Source: CAZNYG01 sp964577205
GTDB lineage: Bacteria > Elusimicrobiota > Endomicrobiia > Endomicrobiales > CAIRNS01
DNA: 38,685 bases
NCBI GenBank assembly: GCA_964577205.1
Contig: CAZNYG010000009.1
Coordinates: 1-38,685 of the forward strand
Direction: 5' to 3'
The position numbers and the translations under genes were made by a program. The notes below the pieces were generated by a model. It ran no database searches. It had not been told where the DNA came from and was given only the letters and a program-made list of their open reading frames with translations. Every line of letters begins with the position of its first letter. Within the stretch, counting starts at the first letter, position 1. This document shows positions 7,081 to 15,069 of this stretch, in pieces.

Positions 7081-7218
7081 GACTTGCAGATTAGCAGACT
7101 GGCAGACTATCAGCAACGACAAAATAACCCGGGTCAAGGACGTAAAGACAACACTTGTTTCTGAAAACTGTAAATGCCGGTTCTGATAGTCTGCAAGTCT
7201 GATAGTCTGACAGTCGCT
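7081..7218. repeat. Imperfect inverted repeat filling the gap (CTGATAGTCTG words)
   Basis: The left arm (7081-7120) and right arm (7181-7218) are imperfect reverse complements, both made of repeated words such as GATAGTCTG, GCAAGTCTG and GACAGTC. The arms lie close to the two flanking genes with a spacer between. A related word set occurs at 27841-27870 and 35704-35819. Confidence 0.65.
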
Positions 7219-7219
7219 G

Positions 7220-7960
7220 TTATTCCTGATAGTCGTCTTTGTTGTTGCTTGCGCAGAAAAGCAGGATCCCAGCGGCGACTCCCGCGTTCAGCGATTCTAC
7301 GGTATCTTTGATCGGTATGGAAACGGTGGCGCTGGCCAGAGCGCGGATCTCGGGTGAAATGCCGGCTCCCTCGTTACCCAGCGCCAGCACGAAGTTGTCG
7401 GGCCAGTGGAACCGGCGCACATCGGTTCCTCCTGCGTCAGCGGCTATGATGGCCGTTCCCCTGAGGGCTCCGGTATCCGCTATCTCGACGATCTCCATGC
7501 GGGCGAGCGTCCCGGCGGAAGCGCGTACGACTTTCGGAGAAAAAGGATCAACGCATCCGGGCAGAAGGATCAAACCGCGCATACCGAACGCGCAGGCGCT
7601 CCGGAGGACCGTCCCCATGTTGCCTGGATCCTGAAGACGGTCGCACAGGACATAACGGGCATCCGCGCGCGCGATGTCCCCAGCCGTGCGCAGTTCAGCA
7701 ATGCCGATGATCCCCTGACTGTGCCCGGTATCGGTGATCGCGGAGAACACCGGAGCGCTGACCATTGTCAGGGGAACGGTCCCCGTTTCCGGGAGCGAAG
7801 TCCCTTCGCGCGCGTATATCCGTTTGACCGGGCCGCTGCCATCCAGCGCCCGGGCCCCCTCGATGACATACTCGCGGTGCTCGCGCCGGTACGCGCGGTC
7901 GGAGAGAAGGTTCCTGACATGCTTGATGCGGGGATTGTCGCGTGATGTTATGATATCCAT
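7220..7960 (-). CDS. SpoU/TrmH-family RNA 2'-O-methyltransferase
   Basis: 246 residues. N-terminal substrate-binding domain (ITSRDNPRIKHVRNL, REHREYVIEGARAL), then a SPOUT knot domain with the three SpoU motifs: DPGNMGTVLRSA (motif 1), LALGNEGAGIS (motif 2) and IPIKDTVESLNAGVAAGILLF (motif 3). It should methylate a ribose 2'-OH in rRNA or tRNA from SAM. The architecture fits the RlmB/TsnR-like 23S rRNA branch, but the target base cannot be read from sequence. A TATAAT with an upstream TG (extended -10) lies at 7970-7975, only about 10 nt before the start codon, so a very short leader is possible. Confidence 0.9.
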   Translation of the reverse strand: MDIITSRDNPRIKHVRNLLSDRAYRREHREYVIEGARALDGSGPVKRIYAREGTSLPETGTVPLTMVSAPVFSAITDTGHSQGIIGIAELRTAGDIARADARYVLCDRLQDPGNMGTVLRSACAFGMRGLILLPGCVDPFSPKVVRASAGTLARMEIVEIADTGALRGTAIIAADAGGTDVRRFHWPDNFVLALGNEGAGISPEIRALASATVSIPIKDTVESLNAGVAAGILLFCASNNKDDYQE

Positions 7961-8045
7961 GGCATCTTCATTATAGCAAAGATGGCACGGACATCGTTAC
8001 CGTTTTTGTTTTTCCGTCCGTTCCCGAGTCATTACAGAGGTGCTT

Positions 8046-8258
8046 ATGCCCATTTATGAGTTTAACTGCAGAAAATGCGGGAAGAAGATCGAGATCCTCC
8101 TGATGGCGGGCGAAGAGCCTGTCTGCTCCGGGTGCGGGAGCGACGACCTGGAAAGACTTTTTTCCGTGTTCGCTTCTCCGGGGCTCAGCGGCGGATCGCA
8201 GGGATGTTCGTGCTCTTCATCCTGCTCCGGCCATCAATGCTCCTCGTGCCGCCGGTAA
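8046..8258 (+). CDS. FmdB-family zinc-ribbon protein
   Basis: About 70 residues, beginning MPIYEFNCRKCGKK, the FmdB/CxxC-CxxC-SSSS zinc ribbon signature, with the second pair in CSGCG. The C-terminal tail is rich in Ser, Gly and Cys (SCSSSCSGHQCSSC), as is common in the family. ATG at 8046 is supported by AGAGG 5 nt upstream; a GTG at 8040 is less likely. It is transcribed away from the methyltransferase. Its function is not established; FmdB was originally proposed as a regulator. Confidence 0.82.
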   Translation: MPIYEFNCRKCGKKIEILLMAGEEPVCSGCGSDDLERLFSVFASPGLSGGSQGCSCSSSCSGHQCSSCRR

Positions 8259-8259
8259 T

Positions 8260-8288
8260 TTGATTATTAAGTTATTTTTTGTTACAAT
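8260..8288 (+). promoter_or_regulatory. Candidate sigma-70 promoter for motA
   Basis: TTGATT (8260-8265), 17-nt spacer, TACAAT (8283-8288), directly after the stop of the FmdB gene. It would give a leader of about 70 nt to the motA start at 8366. Confidence 0.5.
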
Positions 8289-8365
8289 TCCTTCAAATAA
8301 CCTCGCTTATAGAGACTCTTCATAGCCTGCGCGCTTCAACATCCATTTTCAGAACAAGGAACACA

Positions 8366-9211
8366 ATGACTGTAATCATCGGCATCGTTGTCGTTATCGT
8401 CGGTATCCTCTCAGGCTATATCATGGAACACGGCAATCTGCATGTCCTGTACCAGCCTGCGGAATTGCTGATCATCGGCGGCGCCATGATCGGCTCATTC
8501 ATAATTTCCGCTCCCATGCACCTGGTCAAAGGGTCATTCAGAGCCATGCTGGACCTGCTGAACCCGGGTAAGAAAGACGAAGGCGATTACATGGAACTGA
8601 CCGTACTGCTGAACGATCTTTTCGCGAAGATCACGAAAGACGGCATCCTTTCCGTGGAACAGGATATCCTCGCGAAAAAGGAAAAGAGCCCCTTCTTCAA
8701 CAAGTATCCCGCGATCGCGAAAAAGCCTGATGTAATCCGTTTCCTTTGCGGCAGCCTGCAGGTAATAGTGGATTCGGATATCGCCGCAGATCCGCTCGAG
8801 AGCCTGATGGACTCGGAAATAGAGACGTATGAACACTCGGTCATGGAAATACCCCACAGCGTGGACAAGGTCGCGGACGGGCTTCCAGGCCTCGGCATCG
8901 TCGCCGCCGTGCTCGGCGTGGTCGTGACGATGCAGAAGATCGACCAGCCGCCCAAGATCCTCGGCGAGAGTATCGGCGCGGCGCTCCTTGGAACGTTCCT
9001 CGGAGTGCTCTTGTGCTACGGTTTCGTCGGCCCCATGGGCACCAAACTGGGGCACCGGGCGAAAAGCGAGATCGTCTATCTGAAAGTCATCAAGACGGCC
9101 CTGGTCGCGTTCATGAAAGGCAGCCCCGGCCGCATGGCGGTTGAGTTCGCGCGACGGGTGATCCCTCTTCATGAGCAGCATCCGGTTAAACACGGCGGCA
9201 AAGGTAAATGA
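8366..9211 (+). CDS. motA: Flagellar stator protein MotA (set 1)
   Basis: About 281 residues with four membrane segments. The N-terminus (VIVGILSGYIMEHGNLHVLYQPAEL) is the MotA/LafT signature. TM3 holds PGLGIVAAVLGVVVTM and TM4 GAALLGTFLGVLLCYGFVGP, the ion-channel-lining helices. A cytoplasmic loop of about 100 residues between TM2 and TM3 would contact FliG. With MotB it forms the 5:2 stator that drives flagellar rotation. AAGGA precedes the ATG at 8366 by about 5 nt, whereas the longer frame lacks a site. It overlaps motB by 4 nt. The sequence resembles proton-type MotA more than PomA. Confidence 0.93.
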   Translation: MTVIIGIVVVIVGILSGYIMEHGNLHVLYQPAELLIIGGAMIGSFIISAPMHLVKGSFRAMLDLLNPGKKDEGDYMELTVLLNDLFAKITKDGILSVEQDILAKKEKSPFFNKYPAIAKKPDVIRFLCGSLQVIVDSDIAADPLESLMDSEIETYEHSVMEIPHSVDKVADGLPGLGIVAAVLGVVVTMQKIDQPPKILGESIGAALLGTFLGVLLCYGFVGPMGTKLGHRAKSEIVYLKVIKTALVAFMKGSPGRMAVEFARRVIPLHEQHPVKHGGKGK

Positions 9212-10014
9212 GCGGAAAAGCGCCCAATCCCAACCAGCCGGTCATAAAAAAGATAATAAAGAAAAACGAAGCGGGCGCTCACGGCGGTTCATGGAAGGTG
9301 GCTTACGCCGATTTCGTTACCGCGATGATGGCCTTCTTTCTGCTCATGTGGCTGCTGAGCATGACCACTCCCCAGAAACGCGCGGGCCTGGCGAACTACT
9401 TCAAATTTTATAACATGTTCGATACGGCGGCTTCCTCCAGCCTGGCGGCGGCGAGCGGCGCGAGCGTCCAGAATATGAATGTTTCCGTTCAAACGGATAT
9501 CAAGGTGCCGGATCCAGCGAAAACGGGCCAGAATTATTCCGAAGAGAACAAAGGCAAAAAAGAAAAACTCAAAGGCCAGATCGAAGCGAAGCTTAAAGAT
9601 TTCAAGAGCCATATCAAAGTGCTGATCTTCGACGAGGGCATCCGCGTCGAGATCATGGACAATGAAGGCAAACCCATTTTCCCTCTGGGCGGGTCCGATC
9701 TGAACCCCAACGGGACGCAGATCTTTGACGGTATCTGCGAAAGCATCAGGGACCTGCATAACAAAGTCATCATCGAAGGACATACGGACGCGCTCACGTA
9801 CGCGACGGACAAATATACCAACTGGGAGTTGTCCACGGAACGGGCATCCACCGCGCGGCGCGAGCTGCAGAAAGGCGGCATCGATCCCGACCGGCTGTAC
9901 CTTGTGGCGGGCTATGCCGCGACGAGCCCGCTTATCAGGGAAAATCCGGAAGACCCGCGTAACCGCCGGATCAGCCTGATGCTCCTTATTCCCAACGATA
10001 AACCGTTCAGGTAA
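9208..10014 (+). CDS. motB: Flagellar stator protein MotB (set 1)
   Basis: 268 residues. Single membrane helix with the ion-binding Asp35 in WKVAYADFVTAMMAFFLLMW, followed by a Ser/Ala-rich plug/linker region, then an OmpA-like peptidoglycan-binding domain (about 130-265) with IEGHTDA, LSTERA and NRRISLML. It anchors the stator to the cell wall. The ATGA overlap with motA implies coupled translation. All key residues are present, so this is a complete stator partner. Confidence 0.94.
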   Translation: MSGKAPNPNQPVIKKIIKKNEAGAHGGSWKVAYADFVTAMMAFFLLMWLLSMTTPQKRAGLANYFKFYNMFDTAASSSLAAASGASVQNMNVSVQTDIKVPDPAKTGQNYSEENKGKKEKLKGQIEAKLKDFKSHIKVLIFDEGIRVEIMDNEGKPIFPLGGSDLNPNGTQIFDGICESIRDLHNKVIIEGHTDALTYATDKYTNWELSTERASTARRELQKGGIDPDRLYLVAGYAATSPLIRENPEDPRNRRISLMLLIPNDKPFR

Positions 10015-10019
10015 CCATC

Positions 10020-10556
10020 ATGAAAGAACAGAGACGCTCCTATTTCAGAGTCACCGATGACCTGATAGTCGTCGCGCGCAAGGCGCCCGCCGATCTCCTG
10101 TCCCATAAACCCCGGATCATCAACGAGTTTTTTTCCGGCGAGAGCACCCTGCTCCAGGAGGATGATGCGGCAGGCGGTGAACTCGCCCGGCTCCTGATGG
10201 AAGTCAACTCCAAGCTCAACATCATCCTCAACAAGCTGAACGCGGAAAAGGAAGGGCTGACGCGGGGGCGGGAACAGCGCGTCAATATCAGCGCGGGCGG
10301 CATACAGTGCGTGACCCCCGACACGGCCGCCCTCGGCGATATTCTGGAAATAAACATAGCCCTGCCGCTCTATCCCCACGACTGGATCCGCGTGTACGGC
10401 AAGGCCACGCGCGCGGACGCGAAGCCGGAAGGCGGGACGTTCGTCGCGGTCGAGTTCGTGGAGATGACCGAAGAGGTCCGCGACCGTCTCCTTTTCTACA
10501 CCCTGAACCGCCAGCGCGAGATGCGCCGCGAGCTGAAGAACCGGGGACCCGCCTGA
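10020..10556 (+). CDS. PilZ-domain protein with helical insertion
   Basis: 178 residues. The N-terminus carries RRSYFRV, like the c-di-GMP-binding RxxxR arm, and residues 89-94 read NISAGG, matching the D/NxSxxG motif of PilZ. About 50 residues between them (38-80) look helical and amphipathic (ELARLLMEVNSKLNIILNKL), which is longer than in typical PilZ proteins and could form an oligomerising coiled coil. Its place 6 nt after motB suggests a brake or adaptor that links c-di-GMP to the stator, as YcgR does in enterobacteria; this is inference. Confidence 0.75.
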   Translation: MKEQRRSYFRVTDDLIVVARKAPADLLSHKPRIINEFFSGESTLLQEDDAAGGELARLLMEVNSKLNIILNKLNAEKEGLTRGREQRVNISAGGIQCVTPDTAALGDILEINIALPLYPHDWIRVYGKATRADAKPEGGTFVAVEFVEMTEEVRDRLLFYTLNRQREMRRELKNRGPA

Positions 10557-10562
10557 GACATA

Positions 10563-12875
10563 ATGGAACGCATAAAGAAACCTCCGCAAGCTCCCGCAGC
10601 CTTGACACCGTGCGATGAACGTCCGGGCGAAGACACACTGTCCCTCCTGAAAGCTACCTTCAATTCCACCAACGACGGCATTATCGTGGTCGACCGGCGG
10701 GGCCGCATACAGTTCGTTAATCAGAAATTCGTCGAAATGCTTGCCATACCGCAGTCCATCGCTTCCGGGGCCAACAGCAAGGCGCTCGGCGTGTTCGTGA
10801 TGGACATGCTGGACGATCCCCGCTTCTTTTTCCACCGCATGAAGGAAATGCGCGCCCGTCACGAGGCGGGCAGCCACGACGTAATGCGGTTCAAGAACGG
10901 CATGATCTTTGAGGTTTCCTCCCGTCCGCAGCGCATAGGGGAGCTCAGTGTCGGACGGGTCTGGAGCGTCAGGGACATAACGGAACGCGAACGGGCCCAG
11001 CAGGCGCTGCGGGAGAGCGAGGCGCGTTACCGGATGCTGTTCAACAGCGCCAACGACGCGCTTTTCATGCATTCGATCGACCGGCAGGGCACTCCCGGCA
11101 TGTTCCTGGAAGTGAACGACGTGGTCTGCCAGATGCTCGGCTACCCGAGGGAAGAGCTCCTTGGGATGTCGCTTCCCCAGCTTATCGTAGAGACCCGCCC
11201 GGTGAATTTTCCTTCGATCGTGCGGCGGCTGCTTGCCCGCCGGCACATCATTTTTGAAGCGGCGCTCCGCTGCAGGGACGGGAAGGCGATCCCTTTCGAG
11301 ATCAGTGCCCACGCGTTCGAACACGACGGGAAGACCATGGCGCTCGCCATCGCGCGCAACATCGCGGCAAGGCGCGAGACGGAACGCATACTGGAAGAGG
11401 AACGCCGCAGGCTGTACTCCCTGTTCAACCGGTTCCCGGGCTTCATCTATCTCCAGTCGCCGGACCACGTCATACGGTTCGCCAACCGGTATTTCCGCGA
11501 GCATATCGCCCATTTCGAAGGCAATGCCTGCCATCGGGTATTTTTCAATTCGCGCACGCACTGCCGCGGCTGCCCGGTAAAGGAACTGTTCCGGCAGCAG
11601 GACATGCGGGAAATGGAGTTAACCAGCGCGGCAGGCATCACGTACCAGGTGTACATCCACCCGTTCACAGACGTGGACGGTTCGCCGCTCCTTCTGGCCT
11701 GGGGCATCGACATCAGCGCGCGGAAAAAAGAGGAACAGGAAAAGGAACGGCTCCACATGCAGCTCGTTTACGCGGAAAAGATGGCGGGCGTCGGCACGCT
11801 GGCCAACGGCGTCGCGCACGAGTTCAACAACATGTTGCAGATCATGAACGGCTACGCACAGTTCGCGCTGAGTTCCGGCGAAGCCTCCGAAGCGAAGGAT
11901 GCGCTCAAGGTCGTGGTGGACACGTCCGACCGCGCCGCGCGCATCGTAAAGAATCTCCTGACCTTCTCACGCCCGGATGAATCGGGCAAGACCTGCTGCG
12001 ATATCGTCGAGTTGATCGAGTCCGTTCTTTCGCTGGTGGAATATCAGATGAAAAAGCATTCGATCCGCATTATCCGGGAATACCGGGACGATCCGGTAAC
12101 CCTGGTAAACCGCGCGGAGATCCAGCAGGTGTTCCTCAACATCGTGAACAACGCGCGCGACGCGATGGTGCCCCGCGGAGGCGAACTGACGATAGAGGTA
12201 TGCCGGAAGAACGATCTGATCGAAGTGCGCGTGACCGATACCGGCAAGGGCATTCCGCGGGAGAACTTCGGTAAAGTATTCGAACCGTTCTACACGACCA
12301 AAGGCCCGCTGGGGGGGAGCCCGATGCCTGGAACGGGGCTTGGATTATACGTTTCATACGGCATCATGCAGCGCCACGGTGGATCTATCGAGGTGGAAAG
12401 CCAGGTGGGCAAATACTCGACTTTCATTATCCGGCTGCCGGTAGCTGACGTGTGCCAGACCCGCAGTCCGGAGCAGCAGGAGGAATTCGACCTGGATTTG
12501 CCGGACATCGTTTTCCATCCCCTGCACATCCTGGTCGTAGACGATGAACACGAGATCAGTTCGGTGCTCGCGGGCCATCTTGCGAAAAAAGGGCACACCG
12601 TGCAAAGCGTTTCTTCAGCCGACGAAGCCCTTGCCGCGGCCCGGCAGATGCGGTTCGACATGATCTTTCTCGATATCATCATGCCAGGGAAACACGGCAC
12701 CGAGATCCTGGCCGAGCTCCGCGATCTTTCCCCGGAGACGCGTATCGTCATCATGACCGGCAAGCTGATGGAAGACACCTTGTTCGAGCAGCTTAAGAAG
12801 AAAGGCGCCGCCGCCTGCATCGAGAAACCGTTCACCATGGACGCGGTGGATAAGCTGGTGCATGCCTCCCTATGA
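10563..12875 (+). CDS. Three-PAS hybrid histidine kinase with C-terminal receiver
   Basis: 770 residues, no membrane segment. Order: PAS1 (about 20-145), PAS2 (about 150-275), PAS3 (about 285-395), DHp with His419 in GVAHEFNNML, HATPase (NIVNNARDAM, DTGKGI, GTGLGLYVSYGIM) and a receiver (about 655-770) with DDE pocket, Asp704 in IFLDIIMPG, Thr in IMTGK and Lys in IEKPF. PAS3 has a Cys cluster (CHRVFFN...CRGCPV) known from many PAS sensors and possibly metal- or redox-active. It overlaps the next regulator gene by ATGA, so the pair likely forms a cytoplasmic two-component system. The first ATG lies 6 nt after the PilZ stop. Confidence 0.92.
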   Translation: MERIKKPPQAPAALTPCDERPGEDTLSLLKATFNSTNDGIIVVDRRGRIQFVNQKFVEMLAIPQSIASGANSKALGVFVMDMLDDPRFFFHRMKEMRARHEAGSHDVMRFKNGMIFEVSSRPQRIGELSVGRVWSVRDITERERAQQALRESEARYRMLFNSANDALFMHSIDRQGTPGMFLEVNDVVCQMLGYPREELLGMSLPQLIVETRPVNFPSIVRRLLARRHIIFEAALRCRDGKAIPFEISAHAFEHDGKTMALAIARNIAARRETERILEEERRRLYSLFNRFPGFIYLQSPDHVIRFANRYFREHIAHFEGNACHRVFFNSRTHCRGCPVKELFRQQDMREMELTSAAGITYQVYIHPFTDVDGSPLLLAWGIDISARKKEEQEKERLHMQLVYAEKMAGVGTLANGVAHEFNNMLQIMNGYAQFALSSGEASEAKDALKVVVDTSDRAARIVKNLLTFSRPDESGKTCCDIVELIESVLSLVEYQMKKHSIRIIREYRDDPVTLVNRAEIQQVFLNIVNNARDAMVPRGGELTIEVCRKNDLIEVRVTDTGKGIPRENFGKVFEPFYTTKGPLGGSPMPGTGLGLYVSYGIMQRHGGSIEVESQVGKYSTFIIRLPVADVCQTRSPEQQEEFDLDLPDIVFHPLHILVVDDEHEISSVLAGHLAKKGHTVQSVSSADEALAAARQMRFDMIFLDIIMPGKHGTEILAELRDLSPETRIVIMTGKLMEDTLFEQLKKKGAAACIEKPFTMDAVDKLVHASL

Positions 12876-14239
12876 ATTCAAAGATACGCGTCTTTCTCGT
12901 AGATGATGAACCGTTGTTCCTGACCCTGGCGGTCAAGGCGCTGCCGTCCGCCCGTTTTGCCGTTGAAGTCTTTTCCGGGGCCGCGGAGCTCCTTGACGTG
13001 TACAAGCGCAAAGAGTTCGATGTCGGGGTCATAGATCTGTCCATGCCCGGCATGGACGGCATGACGCTGCTCAAGGAACTGCGCAGACAGGAACAGCTGA
13101 CGGAAATAATCATGCTGACCGGGCAGGCCAGCGTGCCCACCGCGATCGAGGCGATCAAGCTCGGGTGTTACGACTACATGACCAAACCGGTTAAATTCGA
13201 CGACCTGCAGAAGATCATTGAGAAAGCCTGCGAGAAAAAGGCGCTGAACCGGGAAAACCTGATACTGAAAAAAGAGCTTCAGCTCAAGGATTACTTCCAC
13301 GAACTGGTAGGGCGCAGCGAGAATATGCGCCAGGTTTTTTCCCTCATCGAGAAGGTGGCCAGGACAAATTCGCCGGTCTTGATCACCGGAGAGAGCGGTA
13401 CGGGCAAAGAGCTGGTAGCCAAAGCCATTCACAAGAGCTCGCTGCGATCCGAGAAACCCTTTATCGTCATTGATTGCGCGGCGCTTTCGGAAACGCTGCT
13501 GGAGAACGAATTGTTCGGCCATGAAGAAGGGGCGTTCACGGACGCGGGATCCCTTAAAAGGGGCCTTTTCGAGGTCGCGGACGGTGGGACGCTCTTCATC
13601 GATGAGATCGGCGAGATGAAACTGTCGACGCAGGCCAAACTGCTCCGGGTGACCGAGACACAGCAGTTCCGCCGGCTGGGCGGCAACCGGCAGATCCAGG
13701 TCGACGTGCGCATCGTCGCCGCGACAAACCGGAATCTTTCCGAAGAGGTCAAAAAAGGGACGTTCCGCAATGATCTTTTTTACCGTTTGAATGTCGTTCC
13801 CGTCCATATGCCGGCGCTGCGCGACCGTCCCGGGGATATCCCGCTGCTTGCGAATTACTTCCTCGCCAATAACAGGGTGACTTCTGCGCGCAAGAAGATA
13901 TCTCCCGAAGCGGAACGTTCGCTTCTGTCGTATGCCTGGCCGGGGAATGTTCGTGAGCTTTCCAATACGATCGAGCGCGCGCTCATAGTGTCCGGCGGCG
14001 AGTCGATCATCCCCGCCGACCTCCCCGTGGGGGTTGCCCCTTCACCTGCTCCAGAACAGGTTCCTTCTCTGCCATCCGCTGAAGGCAAAAGCCTTGACCG
14101 TCTGATAGAAGAGTTCACGCGCGCGGCAATTCAGGACGCCCTTATTAAATGTAACGGCAACCGCGTCGAAGCTGCCCGCAGGCTGCAGTTGACCCGTTCG
14201 AAATTGTACCGCCTGATGGAGAAGCTGGACATTCATTAA
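12872..14239 (+). CDS. NtrC-family sigma-54 regulator with GAFTDA loop
   Basis: 455 residues: receiver (1-120; Asp55 in VIDLSMPG, Thr in MLTGQA, Lys in MTKPV), AAA+ domain (about 143-375) with Walker A GESGTGKE (173-180), Walker B GGTLFIDEIGE, and a C-terminal Fis-type helix-turn-helix (about 410-455; GNRVEAARRLQLTRSKLYRLM). The sigma-54-contacting loop reads GAFTDA (220-225) instead of the canonical GAFTGA. It should activate sigma-54 promoters when phosphorylated, probably by the preceding hybrid kinase. Candidate targets in the window are at 14388-14404, 22742-22758 and 30802-30817. Confidence 0.93.
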   Translation: MNSKIRVFLVDDEPLFLTLAVKALPSARFAVEVFSGAAELLDVYKRKEFDVGVIDLSMPGMDGMTLLKELRRQEQLTEIIMLTGQASVPTAIEAIKLGCYDYMTKPVKFDDLQKIIEKACEKKALNRENLILKKELQLKDYFHELVGRSENMRQVFSLIEKVARTNSPVLITGESGTGKELVAKAIHKSSLRSEKPFIVIDCAALSETLLENELFGHEEGAFTDAGSLKRGLFEVADGGTLFIDEIGEMKLSTQAKLLRVTETQQFRRLGGNRQIQVDVRIVAATNRNLSEEVKKGTFRNDLFYRLNVVPVHMPALRDRPGDIPLLANYFLANNRVTSARKKISPEAERSLLSYAWPGNVRELSNTIERALIVSGGESIIPADLPVGVAPSPAPEQVPSLPSAEGKSLDRLIEEFTRAAIQDALIKCNGNRVEAARRLQLTRSKLYRLMEKLDIH

Positions 14240-14668
14240 GGTGTATCATAAATGGAACAAGAAGGTGCATAATTGGAATAGTAACATAGTGTGCTCCGAA
14301 AATGCAACAGTCTCGCCATGGATCGAAAACCCGCCTGTCTTTAAAAAATAATAGCAATATCATATAAATGTGTGAAATATTTCTGGCCTGGCTGATAGGT
14401 TGCAATAACTTAAATGCCACACGTCGAATAAACGCAACTACGATCAGCTCTTAAATGACATGGTGAGGGCAGCGGTCTTCCCCTTCATTTTTATCCTCAT
14501 TTAAGATCCACCTGTTAACCGACCCCCCATTGCTCTTCCCGTCTCATTGACATCGGCCTTTTTACTTTCAATACGGTATCGCGCGATTGGCATATGAATC
14601 GGCCTGTCCGGTGTTGGCATGGATCCGGTATCCAGGGATCGCCCGGCAACCTACCAGAGGAGAGAAAG
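14240..14668. other. 429-nt intergenic region before the chemoreceptor remnant
   Basis: No open frame here is supported. The first half is AT-rich (for example 14341-14380) and the second half is more GC-rich. It contains a possible sigma-54 promoter at 14388-14404, and the final bases AGAGGAGAGAAAG before 14669 are a strong ribosome binding site for the truncated chemoreceptor. No terminator hairpin is obvious after the NtrC gene. Confidence 0.6.
14388..14404 (+). promoter_or_regulatory. Possible sigma-54 promoter upstream of mcp remnant
   Basis: CTGGCTG-ATAGG-TTGCA: GG at 14390-14391 and GC at 14402-14403 are separated by 10 nt, the required -24/-12 spacing. The -24 element departs from TGGCAC at two bases. 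It lies about 265 nt before the receptor start codon, further than usual. Confidence 0.4.
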
Positions 14669-14860
14669 ATGAGTTTTAATGACATCAAAGTCGGCCCAAA
14701 ATTGATCGGTGGTTTCTGCCTGCTGGCCTGCATGACGCTTGTCGTGGGCCTTTTCGGCATCAAGAACCTGCGTTCTTCGAACGACGCCAACAGGATGATG
14801 TACGAGAACATTACCGTGCCTATCGCTGATCTTCAAGCGATCTCCACAAGGGCAGGATGA
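14669..14860 (+). pseudogene. Methyl-accepting chemotaxis protein, N-terminal remnant
   Basis: 63 codons beginning MSFNDIKVGPKLIGGF, then a membrane segment (about 13-32) and the start of a four-helix-bundle ligand domain (NANRMMYENITVPIADLQ-like). This is the standard beginning of a chemoreceptor of about 500-600 residues. The frame ends in TGA at 14858, exactly where CheR sequence begins; the second membrane helix, HAMP and signalling domain are absent. A strong GAGGAG ribosome binding site precedes it. It looks like one side of a deletion junction. Confidence 0.8.
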
Positions 14861-15069
14861 GGGTGATGTACAATTTTGACATCATTTTCTGCCGCAACGT
14901 GGTCATATATTTCAGCAATCCGGTCGTCAAGCAGATCATCAACTGCTTTTACGACGCGCTGCGCAAAGGCGGCTTCATTTTTCTGGGCAGCGCCGAATCG
15001 ATGCATATGTTCTCCGGCGCCTACAAGCTGGTCAAGTTCAAGGAAGTCTTCGGTTACATGAAAGAGTAA
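14857..15069 (+). pseudogene. cheR: CheR methyltransferase, C-terminal remnant
   Basis: The frame after the junction reads YNFDIIFCRNVVIYFS followed by an end with FIFLGSAESM and LVKFKEVFGYMKE. These are the last conserved motifs of the CheR SAM-dependent glutamate methyltransferase (FDxIFCRNVxIYF and GHSE-like). The N-terminal helical domain and the first SAM motifs (about 200 residues) are missing, so it cannot be active. The ATG at 14857 overlaps the TGA of the receptor remnant by chance of the junction. With the receptor fragment it suggests loss of everything that once lay between mcp and the end of cheR. Confidence 0.8.

Noticed and set aside
9912..11561. Long minus-strand open frame (549 codons) opposite motB, pilZ and the hybrid kinase
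   Set aside because: It is the complement of clearly functional genes, matches no family, and such antisense frames are common with GC-biased third codon positions.
14240..14668. A c-di-GMP or other riboswitch before the chemoreceptor remnant
   Set aside because: No conserved riboswitch core, such as the GEMM motif, could be recognised.
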